A stretch of DNA of 64,000 nt from Callipepla californica brunnescens (lineage: Eukaryota; Chordata; Aves; Galliformes; Odontophoridae). Below the pieces are notes generated by a model. It was not told where the DNA came from. It searched no databases and was given only the letters and a program-made list of their open reading frames with translations. Below, piece by piece: positions 47,400 through 59,375 of the stretch. The position numbers and the translations under genes were made by a program. Position 1 is the stretch's first letter. Every line of letters begins with the position of its first letter. The DNA lies in NCBI GenBank assembly GCA_023055505.1, contig JALIRH010000063.1:2125501-2189500 (forward strand), read 5' to 3'.

Positions 47400-47870
47400 T
47401 ATTTGCAACTCTGGTTTCAGTCAGCATCAATACGTGAGCTGCAAGTTTTCAAATGGCACATATAGAGTTGCAATCAGATATGCAACTCAAAAATCTGATC
47501 ATGTCTCTCTCTACTGGACTTTCATAATCCCTATCTTAGCAGAGAGAAATATCCCTCACTTCACAATCACACCTTATTCATTGCTTTTGACAGTACGTGC
47601 ATTTGTGAACAACTGTTTTTGAGGATGGCATGCAGAAAGAGTAAAATTTCATCAAAAATCTCTGATGAGATCCTTGAGACCTCAGTAAGAATTGCAAGCA
47701 CTGCCATTGAACCAGACTGATCCGTTAGTTTCACAAACAAGATCAAACATCCCACTAGTTTCATGGTTTTCTTGTTCTCCTTTTTGTGTGTTTTAATAAA
47801 AAAAAGACTTTCCTCTTCACTCAGTGCAGCCCAGGCAAGCCAGAAGGTTTGGCACCCATGCATGTTGCTA
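47400..47870 (+). repeat. Direct repeat R, right copy
   Basis: Counterpart of 45370-45600 plus 46136-46185. Here the two blocks are separated by about 140 bp without the mariner insertion. That intervening segment (47672-47811) holds AATAAA at 47796-47801 and an A-rich run. Confidence 0.7.
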
Positions 47871-49520
47871 TCTTCTGGCTGGCCCTGCTCAGTCATGGTC
47901 CAGAGGTGGAGCTGTCTGTCTGTCCAACAGTGTGTCTCTTACAGGAATTCAGTTCTTCAAGCTGTGACTGATAAAAACCCCTTGCCTGCAAAGCTGCTGT
48001 GTTCACATGGAGATACCACATCTCATCAAACATCCCATCTTACTGTGGTGCTGCTGTGCTGCTCCTTTGAATGGCTACCTAAGGGATGCTCCTGGGCCTG
48101 AGCTGTGTCCCACACAAACCCATCTCCCTCTGCATGTACACCTTCCCTGCAGTATTTGGGAGCTGCTTGCTTCTACTCCCCAGTCCTGGGCTTCCCACTC
48201 TCCCTGTTAGTGGGGGAACCTCTGGTAAGGGCTGCTTCCTCTGGGTCCTTCTGTGATGCTCTTGGTTCCCTCTGGGCACAAGTGAGAACAATCCAGCCCT
48301 TCTTGCTGAGGTCTACTCCTCCTTCATACTCCATTATCTATGTTCTGTGATCAGCTGCTGGAAGGCTGATTCTGTGTTTCAGATCTCTGTCAGGGCCATC
48401 TCCAAGCCACCTATCACAAGGTCTCCACATGACTGCCTTAAGCAAGGTGGGCACAGTTCTGCCTCCAGCAGCACCTCACCTGCCTGCAGCAGAGCTGCTC
48501 ACACTTCTCATTTTCACTTCTCATTTCTAGGTTTTTGGAGGCTTTCCAGCAAGTCCACAACTTTCTCAAAGTGAGATGCAGCAACCCTGTGTCATCAGGA
48601 GAGTTGGAACTGCTGTTGAGCATAATGTGAAAGAATGAAGAAACGTAGTGTTACGGAGCCCTCTATTACAGTGATAAAATAGAGCATAGCAAGACTATTC
48701 CTTATCACGTGGAAATCACACCTCAGCCTAATCTCCAGTTAAAAAATTCATTAATACAGCATGAATAATAAATATATGTAGAGTAATTGCTGTGGCACTA
48801 GTTTTCATTACAATTATGAGAAACAGGCTTGTGCACACAAGAGGTTCTGACAAGATCAGGAGAGCAGTGAATGAGGCCCTTTATTTACACCTGTCTAACA
48901 GAAAGGGATTATACACAAATGAATCTACGGTTGGTATTAGCTTGCATGTATCGCACTATGCCGTAGTGACCAGCCTGGTTTCTGGAAGAGTGAAGATAAG
49001 GGATAGGAAGGCAGGCAGAGGCTTGTGCTGCACTGTGGTAAAGTCAGGATGTCTCCTAGAGGAAACTGGTAGCTATCTCGCAGACACAAGGCAGCCCTGG
49101 TGTAGGGCAAGTGTCAATGCAAATACACAAATGTGTTTTGGGACAGAACTGGGACGCAAGAGTAGAATCCTTGCTAATTTGGCTTGCTCTCACCTCTAAG
49201 GAGAGGGAATTTGGAGGATTCTTGTACATTTGGCTGCTACTGTTTTTCTGCTGGTTGGCTCAGCTCACACTTGTTCCTCCTTTGTGAGACCAAGAGGAAT
49301 TTCCTCAGGAGATGCAGTCATGAGCTGCCTCAGCCCTGGCCAGACCCTACCCTTCTCTGTAGAGCTCCTTCATGGGGCTCCAAGAGTAGAATCAGGAAGG
49401 ACAGCATCCCAGCCATTCCCTTCTTTGTTGGCTGACCAGGATGCAGGTTTCAGCACAGCGCTCTGCTCATTTGTGTGCTGCAAAGAGGGAGCTCAAATGG
49501 ACATGATGGAAAGTATGAAC
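47871..49520. other. No gene recognised
   Basis: Non-coding sequence without a clear family signature. Confidence 0.5.
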
Positions 49521-49524
49521 AGTT

Positions 49525-50275
49525 GGGTGGGAAGGAGCCTGATGAGCTTCAACAGAGGCATCCTACAACTGGGGAGAAATAACTGTGTGCATCAATACAG
49601 TCAAGGTTTGAGCTGCTGCAGAGGAGATCTGCAGAGAAGGACCTAGGGGTCCTGGTGGGCAGCAGGTTGGCCATGAACCAGCAGTGTGCCCTGGTGGACA
49701 AGAAGGCCGTTGGTACCTGGGGGTGTGTTACAAAGAGGTGGGCCAGCAGGGTGAGGGAGGTGATCCTCCCACTCTGCTCTGCCCTGGTGAAGCCACAGCT
49801 GGAGTGCTGTGTCCAGTGCTGGACTCCTCAGTGCACAAAAGACAGGGAACTGCTGGAGAGAGTTCAGTGGAGGGCAGTAATGATGGTTAAGGGCCTGGAG
49901 CATCTCCCTTGTGAGGAAAGGCTGAGTGACCTGGAGAAGAGGCTGAGAAGGGGCTTGTGGATATCTGCAGGGCAGGAGTCAAGTGAATGGGGCCAGGATC
50001 TTTTCAGTGCTGCCCTGTGACAGGACAAGGAGCAATGGGTATGAACTGGAGCACAGGAAGTTTCATATGAGCAGGAAGAAGTCTTTACTGTGAGGATGAC
50101 AAAACACTGGCGCAAGCTGCCCCAGAGAGGTGGTGGAGTCTCCTCTGGAGATACTCAAAACCCACCTGGATGCTTTCCTGTGCAATCTACTACAGGGAAC
50201 CTGCTCTGGCAGTGGGTTGTACTGTGGGATCTCCAGAGGTCCCTTCCAAGCCCTACTGTTCTGTGATTTTGGTGA
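49525..50275 (+). mobile_element. CR1 LINE, 5'-truncated
   Basis: Contains the last part of the CR1 ORF2 frame (the block around 49655-50020, with Cys-Ser-Ala-Leu-Val-Lys-Pro-Gln-Leu-Glu and the Arg-Leu-x-x-Leu-Glu-Lys-Arg segment), then the typical CR1 3' region, ending in TCCCTTCCAAGCCCTACTG and TTCTGTGATTTT. Frameshifts and stops interrupt the frame, so it is dead. The length of about 750 bp is typical for 5'-truncated CR1 copies. Confidence 0.93.
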
Positions 50276-52230
50276 AAACTTTGTGTTTGAGCCCTTCTCC
50301 TGGCACTGAGGCTGCCAGGGGCAGAAATCCTGGGATTTGAGTTCAGAGATGGAGGGATCAGGGATCCCATCTGTTCAAGAGTGACTTTGATGGGACCTTC
50401 GTAAACCTGGCCACATGGAAGCAGCACGTGGCAAACCTGCCATGCCAGCAGCTTCTTACCAAAACACTGTTATCAAAGCAATCTTAATTCCCCAGCCTCA
50501 GAAACATACAGCTCCCCCATATCATACAGCAGCAATGGACTCATCACTTAGTTGCGTTTGCATTGCTGATGTGAAGTCCAGGCTGAAACAGACAGCTCTA
50601 CCTTCTGTAAAAGGGTTGCACGGTGTAGTAAGGAACTAGTCAGTAGGGTTAAACAAAGAAGTGTGAAGTGGGTGGAAGGGACAGCTTGTGAAATGGATGG
50701 GAATGGTGTAAAAAAATTATCTTCTTTTATGTTGCTTAAAGGGCTCGTGTGATCCCTGGCTGTTAGACCACAGGAGTGACATAGATGAATTAATGTTACC
50801 TGTGGTTTAACGGGGGTCAAGGCAGCTTCTGCATCAGGACATGCTGTTTTGGTGGCCCTCTTCTTAAAAGGTATTAATATTTGAAGCTGAGTACATGGAA
50901 ATGGTTTAAAAAGAAAAAAAAAAAAGCTTCGCTATGTGAGAGACTTGAGAAGCTCATTCTGTTTAATTTAATTATTTTTATTTTTGTTTGAAGAACAGTG
51001 TGAGTGGCCTTGATAACAATGTAGAGGTATTGCTGAGCAGGGAATGCAGGGAGCAGGTAGGCTGGGTGCTTATCTGAGAGAAGCGTGATAAGAGCCAGCG
51101 CCTGCAATCTGAAAGAGCAGGAATCAAGCTGTAAATTAGGCATCCTGTTAAAGGGATTAACTGCTGGAACACGTGTCTGAGGGTGGTGGCACCTTCTCCA
51201 TCCTATTATGTCTTTAAATCAAGAACACATTGTTTCCTGGGAGAAATGCTTCAGTCCAATATAAAAGGCCAAGGGTAATGACGGAATGGCGGTGGTGTAC
51301 ATACAGAATGGGCTAATTGTTTCTCTAATGAAATTACAGAGTGAGGACATGAAATGAAAGACGCTATCATCCGTTATATGCCCAATAAGTTTAATCTCTA
51401 CAATCCCAATAACGCCCTTCAGCACCGTTACAAAGTGAGCAGGCAGCTGGCTGTGGTTTAGTGCTGCAGATGGTGTTTAGGATTTCTTTGCCACATGCAG
51501 GTTCCTCCAGCTCATGCACAAGGAAGAAGCTGGGGTCCTGACCCATTCACAGTTCCTGCTTGTACAGCACACATCCAGCTTTGGCTCTGGGGAGATTTTA
51601 AAAACAGGAATAAGTAATGCTAAAATAATATTAAATATTCATAAGAAGTGGGAAAAGTTTGTATATTTCAGTAACGATCCTGTAGGGTGCATGCAGTGAG
51701 GCTTGTGGTAGATCAGCTAGATAGATTGAAGGTTTTAGATGAAGGGATAATAATTTCCAGGTGCTTGAATCCATCCCCTCGATTATGACTTTTGGATTAC
51801 ATGTTGCAGGGGGTGATCAGCAGCTTTTCCTAACATTGGTGTTGCTGTGGCTTTATTAGTGGTTAGGAGCTCCGACAGGGCCGTTCTGCCTTCAATGCAC
51901 AGTAGGAAACATCCCTCTTCCCAAACCAAATGCTGTCCATGTATAAGCAAGGCACTGCCCACTCTGTGTGCCATCCCCACCCCGTGTGTGGGAAGCAGAA
52001 TCCTGAGGTGAGGGGACGTCCCTGTGGTCACATTGGATGTGCATGACATGTGTGCACCGTTAGCCTGGAGGTGAGCACTCCCATGTCACCGAGGTCAAGA
52101 GCAATATTCTCCAGTGGCTTGGGTGCCTTTGGTGATGCTTTCAGAAATTGCTTAGGAACTCAACTTGATTTTTTGTGTGGGTGGCTCTGAGAAACATTAC
52201 TGTTTGGGTTATTCGGTTGTATGTCTGCTG
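50276..52230. other. Non-coding; possible conserved elements
   Basis: No gene is supported. The AT-rich stretch 51210-51430 has several compact motif-like blocks (CTAATTGTTTC, CCGTTATATG, CAATAAGTTTAATC) and no repeat signature, so it could be a conserved non-coding element. A poly-A run lies at about 50910-50925. Confidence 0.4.
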
Positions 52231-52232
52231 GG

Positions 52233-52590
52233 CTCTCAGAATCACAGAATCTCAGGTTGGAAAGGACCTCAAGAGATCACTGAGTCCAACCCCTCGCTAA
52301 CCCAGTTCCCTACAATAGGTTGCACAGCTCAGTGTCCAGATGGGTCTTGAGAATCTCCAGAGAAGGAGACTCCACCACCTCTCTGGGCAGCCTGTTCCAG
52401 TGCTCCACCATCCTGATCATAAGGAAGCTCTTCCACATGTTGGTATGGAGCTTCCCGTGTTCAAGTTTTGGGCCAATACTCCTTATTGCTGCACGCCGCT
52501 GAGAAGATCCTGGCCTCATCCATTTGCCTCCCAACTCTGTTTAGATATTCACAAACATCAAACAGATCCCAGATCTGCCTAGGACACTGT
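52233..52590 (-). mobile_element. CR1 LINE 3' end
   Basis: Begins on the plus strand with AGAATCACAGAATCTCAGG and GGAAAGGACCTC, the reverse complement of the CR1 3' terminus. On the minus strand, 52310-52534 encodes the conserved CR1 ORF2 C-terminal segment with the Glu-His-Trp-Asn-Arg-Leu-Pro motif and a final Leu-Cys-Asn-Leu-Leu. It is 5'-truncated. Confidence 0.93.
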
Positions 52591-52789
52591 AGAGATTGTG
52601 ATGCTTAACTCCCTGTTTTGCTAATGGTGATGTGCTGAAAACCCCATGAGTCTGAAAGGTCACACAACAAATACCTGGGGGAGCTTTGACAGCTCTAAGG
52701 GTTGTTCATATCATGAATGTAGAATGCCTAATTCAGAGCCACGCAACATCTCCTTTCTCAAGATGTGTAATCTCAGCTGAAAAGACAGC

Positions 52790-53260
52790 CTCCCATCTTC
52801 ATCCGTGACTTCACCAGAAGTGCTCCGAGCCCGTTATCACTTGCGTTAACAACAAGCCTTCCTGAGGCTGCCACCCGGCTGGCCTTTCTGCTCGCTTTTT
52901 CTTTCACAAAACAGGGTCTGCATGATTTCCGCACGCCTCTGCGAAGCGGGAAACTTGTGAAACGACGTGTCCCCTTCACTCCTGTCACACCTGGCAGCTG
53001 GTCTTGCTATCAGCGAGGGCAGCGGCGGGCTGCTGGCTGTTGGTGGTCGCGCTGTGGGTTTCTGCTCTGTCACTGCCAGTGCGGTGTGAGATTCCAGGCA
53101 GCCAGGCGAGAGCGGTTTCGCTCTCTGCCACAGCTCAGGGCTGCAGTCAGAAGGGGAGAGCGGGCAGTGATCGCACCGCTTTCCATAGTGCAAACTGGGA
53201 GCACTCAGCTCACTGCGGGACTCCGGGAATGAGCGTGCACAGAGGCTCCACGTAGCTGCT
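52790..53260. promoter_or_regulatory. Moderate CpG cluster, possible upstream promoter
   Basis: CpG is denser here than in most of region 2, with motifs such as GAAGCGGGAAAC and GGGCAGCGGCGGGC. It lies about 6 kb upstream of the HMGA-type coding region, on the same side as its 5' end. It could hold a first non-coding exon of that gene; this is inference only. Confidence 0.25.
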
Positions 53261-56200
53261 CCTGCCCGTGCACAGGGTGCTGGCTGCTGGGCACCTCGCT
53301 CTGCCTCCTGCTCTCAGCTCTGGTGCTGCCTACTTCTCGCCAGGTAATCCTCTCCCTTTCATACTCATGCTCAGCAGAGCTTGCTTCCAGGCGCTGGGGT
53401 TTGGAAACCATCTCTTGGTAATAGAGGTCCTGTCTGCGAGTGGGTATGGCCCAGGATTTGGGCTGCCCAGAGCCAGGAGGAGGCACAGGGCTGTTTCCTG
53501 GAGCTGTGTTTGCCGTTGTGTTCTGTGGGTGCCCATGGCCAGACTGACTATGACTGGAACTGCAGGCAAGCAAGGCTTGATGCCATCTCAAATAAGAGAG
53601 GACTGTGGCGTGTATTTTGTTTTGGTAGCCACAGATTTCTCTTTATCCTCTTATTTTCCCCCACTGTTTTATTTCTTTTTGGTAATGATGCCTGGACAAG
53701 GACTCCTAGAGATAGGAGATCCCTTCAGTGCATATCTGGCACCCTGTACACATTCTCTAGGGCAGAATCTTTACATGTTTCTGAAGTGTAGGCTACAGGT
53801 TGCACAGAGGCATTAAATGTCATCACCATGTGCCTTGATAATTTTGGAGGGGGATCTAAGACCTTGGGCTTGGCCTCAGGACTTGAGGTCCTGATGTTGT
53901 TGTGCATTTCTCGGATGGAGATGTGAGTTAGACCCTGCGTGCCAACGTGCCCAGTGTAGGGCTGGGCAGATCTGCTGCAGGGCTCAGGGTATGGTGGGCA
54001 GCCCTGTGCCTGGGGCAGGGGCTCCAGCTTGTCCCCACTGCAGGCATGTCCTGGTGCACAGCAGCATGGGGCTGCCTAGCAGCCTGCAGGGAGAGTTCTA
54101 TGCCTGACAGCATGGATGGGGCCATTGTGTGGCAGGGTCTTTACATAGGGCCTGACTCATTCTTCAGGCAGAGGCAAGGTCTTCCTTTTCTTATGAAAGA
54201 ATGGGATTCTTTTAGGCTAGCTACCACAGAGCCATGGTGGTACTTCTGTGATCAGTGGTGCTAGGGATTAAGGTGAGGAAGGTGCCTCTCAGGGTATCTC
54301 AAGTATCTAGGCAGAGAAATGGTTTGGAAAGCACTGTGCCAAACTTTGTTCCTTTCACAAAGGCTTTGTGTGCTGAAAATGGGTACTGAGGTTATGGGAA
54401 ATGGGGAACAGAGACTGTTCATTACCTGAAGCTGTCACCAACAGCCCTTCTCCCCAGTAGCTGTGCATGTGTCTGGCTCTGTCTCATAGTGGATAGGAAC
54501 TCACAGTCTAAGGTCCTGGCCCAGCTGGTTGCACATGCCTGCTCCTGCCTCACTCAGGTTCTTCCCTTCAGCCTCAGCACATCGATAGGTCAGGAGCTGT
54601 GCACCATTTTGTGGATGGGGAACTGAAACGCATGAAGGCGCTTTCATTCAGGTTATGTGGAGTTCTGTAATGAAGTTGGAAGTGTGACTGTAGGCAGAAG
54701 TACACAAGTTCCCGCTCATGCCTTGAGCTGGGCTCTAACAGTGGTGAGAAGCATGGAAACCTGTACAGTTCCTCTATCTCTTGTCCTCTGTGAGCTTAAA
54801 TGCTTTGTCTTCTGAGCCAGCTGTTCTGTCACTTGGGATATTCTGGAGGGTGGCTTACTAGCTGAAATGGTTTGAAAGTTCTTCCAATTAACATGCACAG
54901 GCACTGAGTTGTTTAATTTTTTTTCCCTTACTGAATGTTCTTCAGCCTGTGCCTCTCAGATAGCTGAATCGAGCTGTCCCCAGGGACAACACCTGTAAGA
55001 ATTGCATCCTATTCTCAAGTGTTGAGCTCAGGTTGGAAAAGCCATAAATGACAACCAACATGCTCAGGAGAAATGATGACCTGCACAGAAGCAGGAAGGT
55101 TTCCTTGTTCATCCTCACAAGATGGAGGAGATCTGATCTGCATGTTAAAATAAATCTGGTAGAGTGGGCTCCAGATGGGGGAGAGAAATACTGCTGCTGA
55201 AGGGCTGTGGTGCACAAATAAATGATGCTAAATTGGCCATGAGAGCATAAGACCAAAGAAGACGTAGACCAGCCACCCAAAGCTGTGAGGGAAAGCACCT
55301 AGAGAGGTTATTTATGTCTGTGATGTGATTTATGAGGCTGTGGCAGTTACCTGCTTTTGCCACAAGCTTGATTTAGTGGCCCAGAACTTCCTCATTTCCA
55401 CAGAACAATCCGCCAGATAAGGGGTGCCAGCCACAGGGCCACTGCCACCACTCTTCCCCAGGGAGGTGCTGCAGCGTGCTGCCCTGCTCCTTGCACAGAG
55501 GACTCCATGGGGCAGTGCGACAAGCTGCAGGTGAGCTCTGGAAAGATGTGCGCATTTGATTTCTCGGAAGGTGAAAGTGATTTCTTGTAACACGAGTGCA
55601 GATCATTACTGCGACATCGCAGTAACAGAAGATTTCTCTCTGCCCTGCTTTCTTAATCCCCTCCTGGAGATGCCTTTTCCCCTCCTGATGGCTCTGGCCA
55701 CATCTCCCCTTCTCTTGCACTAGGGGGACTGAGAGGGACCACATTCGTGTCAGTGAAGCCTGCTGGCTTTTTTTTGTCACACGTGACAGCAGTGGGAGTT
55801 GTGCTTTGCGGGTGTTTTTTTCCTATTATTTCAGATACAGCAGCAGTGCTAAGGCTATAATGAGGGCTCTCTCATAAATCCATTATGCTTCAAGAAAGGC
55901 TTTGTGTTTTGTACGTGGGCACTGCAGCTAGACCTGCCAGCAGCACTTGCTGTGTATCACAGGTTGAAGCATAGTGCTTCACCCCCAGCACCCCTTATCA
56001 TGCTGCATTTCTCCCAGAGATGTAGCAGAGCATTTAGCCTCCCCAGGGAAACAACAGGGATGGGTTCTGCCGTGTGATTTGCCTCCTCAAGTCAGCACCC
56101 AGTTCTCAAGGCTCACCCTGAAGTCAGTGGAAAGGGAGAAGAAGTCCCTTGGGAACTGTACTCAGGCACTGGCTGCTCCCCAGCAGTGAGCACGGCGACC

Positions 56201-56411
56201 CTAGAAAGCATCCTTGTTTTTTGGTGTGCAGTGAGAGCTGGCATTGATTTGTTTTTCCCTCTGTGAGAATGGGAAGCTATTGTTACAAAGCCTGAAGTAG
56301 AACTGCAATGTCTGCTTTTGCTTTGTACCCTCCCCTCTGTTGAGTCATGAAAGCCCTACAAAAGCTCAAAGGAGTGATGCTTGTATAGTTCTGCTTGTGT
56401 TTTCCTTTCAG
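53261..56411. other. No gene recognised
   Basis: Non-coding sequence; open frames are short and without family resemblance. Confidence 0.5.
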
Positions 56412-56507
56412 ACCAGGCTTCGAGAAGTGTGTGATGGAAAGCATACACAGCTGTCTCCCAGCAGCCTGTGTGCCTGCGTGCCCTCCTGGCTGCAGAGAGC
56501 CTGCCAG
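56412..56507 (+). other. Candidate exon (possibly 5' UTR of the HMGA-type gene)
   Basis: 96 bp between a strong acceptor (TGCTTGTGTTTTCCTTTCAG) and a strong donor (GCCAG/GTATGT). Two of the three frames are open, but neither resembles HMGA or another family. It may be a UTR exon on the way to the coding exons at 59286, or a decoy. Confidence 0.25.
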
Positions 56508-59163
56508 GTATGTGAGGGGCACTGCAGAGCACATCAGCCCAGCAAGGTGTAGAAAACAGACATCACGCAAGAAGTGGCTTTCTTTGCATCTGGGGAGAAA
56601 TGCCTTCTGTATGCAGTGGTGGCTCTCACTTGATTATTGTCACGTAAGACCTCAACTGAATGCAAGTTTCAGTTACAGCAAGCTCACGAGGGAGGCTGTG
56701 TCAGTAAGAGCAATGGCTGTAGTGCTTCTCAGGACCGCACACGTTTTGCTGCAATACAGAATGAAGGCTGGAAGCCCTCCTGCTGCCTCTGCCAGAGGTG
56801 GTGTCAGGGTCTGTGTGTCCCGAGTGAGGTGACCAAGCAGGCAGTGCAGAAGAACAAATAATAAAAATGCTGAACTGTGCTGTGCTGGTAGGAGGGTAGA
56901 CATCTATCACCCTGGTACAGCTATACGCGTTATCTTTGACGGTGCCCACCATACCCCATCATTCATCCTGTCCCTTGCACTTCGACAGTACCTGGATAAA
57001 TGGGGGGAAAAGCACACACACATTTCTCAAGGACCCATTTATGTTTCCTGCTTAACCTTTCCATGCTAATGTAACCTGAATCCAGAGAGGCACCAACCTG
57101 CTTTCCAGTGACTGTGATTTGAGGCCATGTTGCCAGAGCATCTCACCTCTTGGCAGGGATCTGGCCCATGCTTACCTGCTCTGACAACAGCTGCTGCCTT
57201 CCTGCAGGCACAGTGGGCAGGCTGGGGCTTTCCAGGCATCAGACACCCCACATGCCAGCGTGGGGCCAGTGGAGGCACACTTCTGAGCAGTACATGCCAG
57301 CAAAGGAAAGAGTAGCTGGGCTGAAGGGGAGAATGTTTTGTCTCAATTAAGGCGCTCTTGTCGTTGTAACATGAACATCTGATCAATCTACAAAGCTCTA
57401 GTAACGGTTTGTAAAAGCACAGCTTCCTCTCTGAAAGAGAGTGCCAACGTGTTTCATGTTTATCTCTCAGGGACTTGGTAGCAACCGTGTGTGGCTTGCA
57501 AGTACAAAGACATGTTTTTTTCCTAACTGCCTGCCCTCCAGATGCAGGCTGAACCCTGTCTTTCCATCAGCCTCTGATCAGAGGTTCTGGTAGAAGCACT
57601 CAGTGTGCAGCAGCACCTGCGAGCTGGCCCCAGCAGTGACAGGGAGTTCACTACGTAGCTGTGAATTGGAACTAGCTCCTGCTCTCCAGCTTCACTTTGA
57701 AAACAGCCACACTTTTCTGCATGGTGGCTGCACTGCCGTTATCACCTCAGGTAGATCCTGCTGGGGGGACTGAGCACTCAGCAGCACTCAAGGCAAAAAC
57801 CTGACAGAGCTACTTAGGGATGCTGTTGTTACCTCTCACTGTGGAAAGGAAAAGGTGAAACCATACAGGTGGAGCAAACAGCTGTAGAAGGGAAGTAGAA
57901 GAGCTTCTAAAGGCAAGACAGACTGGACTTGCAGCCTGTAGGTGAGAGCAGAAGGCAAGTGTTTTATACAGGACATGTTTATACCTCTGCTTTCCTTAGC
58001 AAGCAAGGATGCTGCTTTCCCAACAACAGTTTCCAGCTATCTATTTCATGGTGAGGGTTAGAGAGCAAAGAGGATTTGTCCAACACTGTCAGTTCCTTCC
58101 TCCTCTTGTGCAAGGAGGGCAAGGTCTGGGGGAGTACACGTGCCTTGTCCAAGCTGACCAGCAGGCTGGCACCCTGTACTCACCTTGCTGGCTGCGGTTT
58201 GCCTCATGTGCAAGGAAGAGAAATGACCCCACATCCTATGCTGTCACAGCTGAGCTTCTGGTCAGGGTTCCTTCCCTCCCACTCCTGCTCTGGGCGTGAG
58301 GCTGTGAAGTCCTGCAGTCAGCCTGCCGCCTTCCCAGCAGCAAGGCCAGAGGAGAAACCTCGAGAGGCGAGGAAAGTCATTGGTTTCCTATGTACTCTCA
58401 GCAGCTTATGATCTTGGTTATTTCTTGGAAAAAAGAAGTCTAGTCAAGGCTCATTCCAACCAAAGCAGGCACTAAGGGGAGTGTGGAGACTGGCAATCCT
58501 GCTGGTACAGAACTTGTGTAAGAGCAACTAGCACTGAGGATCCAAGCAAAATCCAAGCTGGGGTGACTAGCCTGTAGTGAGCCTAGTGCAGGACCAGAGG
58601 CTCAGTGCTCTGCAATGGGTCAGCTCCTCGCTCCTGGGGTCCAGACAGTGCCTATTTAACCAGTGACAGGGAACAAACTCGAGAAGCAGCTCCAGAACCA
58701 AATTCAATTCTTTGGGAGTTTGTACCCTAATAGATTCCGGTGTAAAGCACAATTTGCTGTGCTATCTGATAACGCAGGAGCTCTAACTGAAGCCTTACCC
58801 TTAACTATGGTGGTTACAGTCTCCCCACCACCACTCTGCCCCCCACCTGCTTCCTCCTTAGGCCAAGGAAGCCTACAAAGAGCAGAATTTGGTGAGCTGA
58901 AGACATCTTCTTTGTCAGCCTGGATAAACCTGGCTAGCAGGGGAGAAAAATAGATGCTGACACCAATGCGTTCACTCACCTGTAGCACTCATCTACTTTA
59001 GCTAAAAACCCCAGAAAGCTGAGGAATGGGCTGTGTTAGAGAACGGTCCATTAACATTTATATGGCACAGTTATGCTTCCAAATGTTTGCTGAGTCCCAG
59101 GCTCTCCCAGCTGATAAAAACAATAGCAAGCTGTCACACCTGATTCTCTCTCATTATTTCCAG
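56508..59163. other. No gene recognised
   Basis: Non-coding; ends in the acceptor-like TCTCTCTCATTATTTCCAG at 59145-59163. Confidence 0.5.
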
Positions 59164-59285
59164 CCCTGCAGGTAGAGGAGAATCTGTAACAAGACTGGAA
59201 AGCAAAGAGCAGACAAGTTCTCTTCACTACTCCATGCAAAAATAAGCTGTTGGATTATTGTCTGGAAACTGTGTGAAGTGCCAAG
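59164..59285 (+). other. Probable 5' UTR part of HMGA-type exon 1
   Basis: If the acceptor-like TCTCTCTCATTATTTCCAG is used, the first coding exon starts at 59164 and carries 122 bp of leader before the ATG. The leader holds no upstream in-frame start. Alternatively transcription could start within this stretch; no TATA box is evident. Confidence 0.35.
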
Positions 59286-59375
59286 ATGAACGATGAGAGG
59301 CCAGAGAACCCTGGTCCCTCCCTGCTGACTGAAGGCCTGAAGAGAAAGAGGGGAAGACCAAAGAAACTGCCACAG
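59286..59375 (+). other. HMGA-type coding exon 1 (AT-hook 1)
   Basis: Encodes residues 1-30; the hook is KRKRGRPKK at 19-27. The donor is CACAG/GTGAGT. Confidence 0.85.

Noticed and set aside
53004..53255. Open frame with a signal-peptide-like hydrophobic start
   Set aside because: The frame begins at TTG, with no upstream in-frame ATG before a TGA at 52923. The hydrophobic run is chance in a GC-rich segment.
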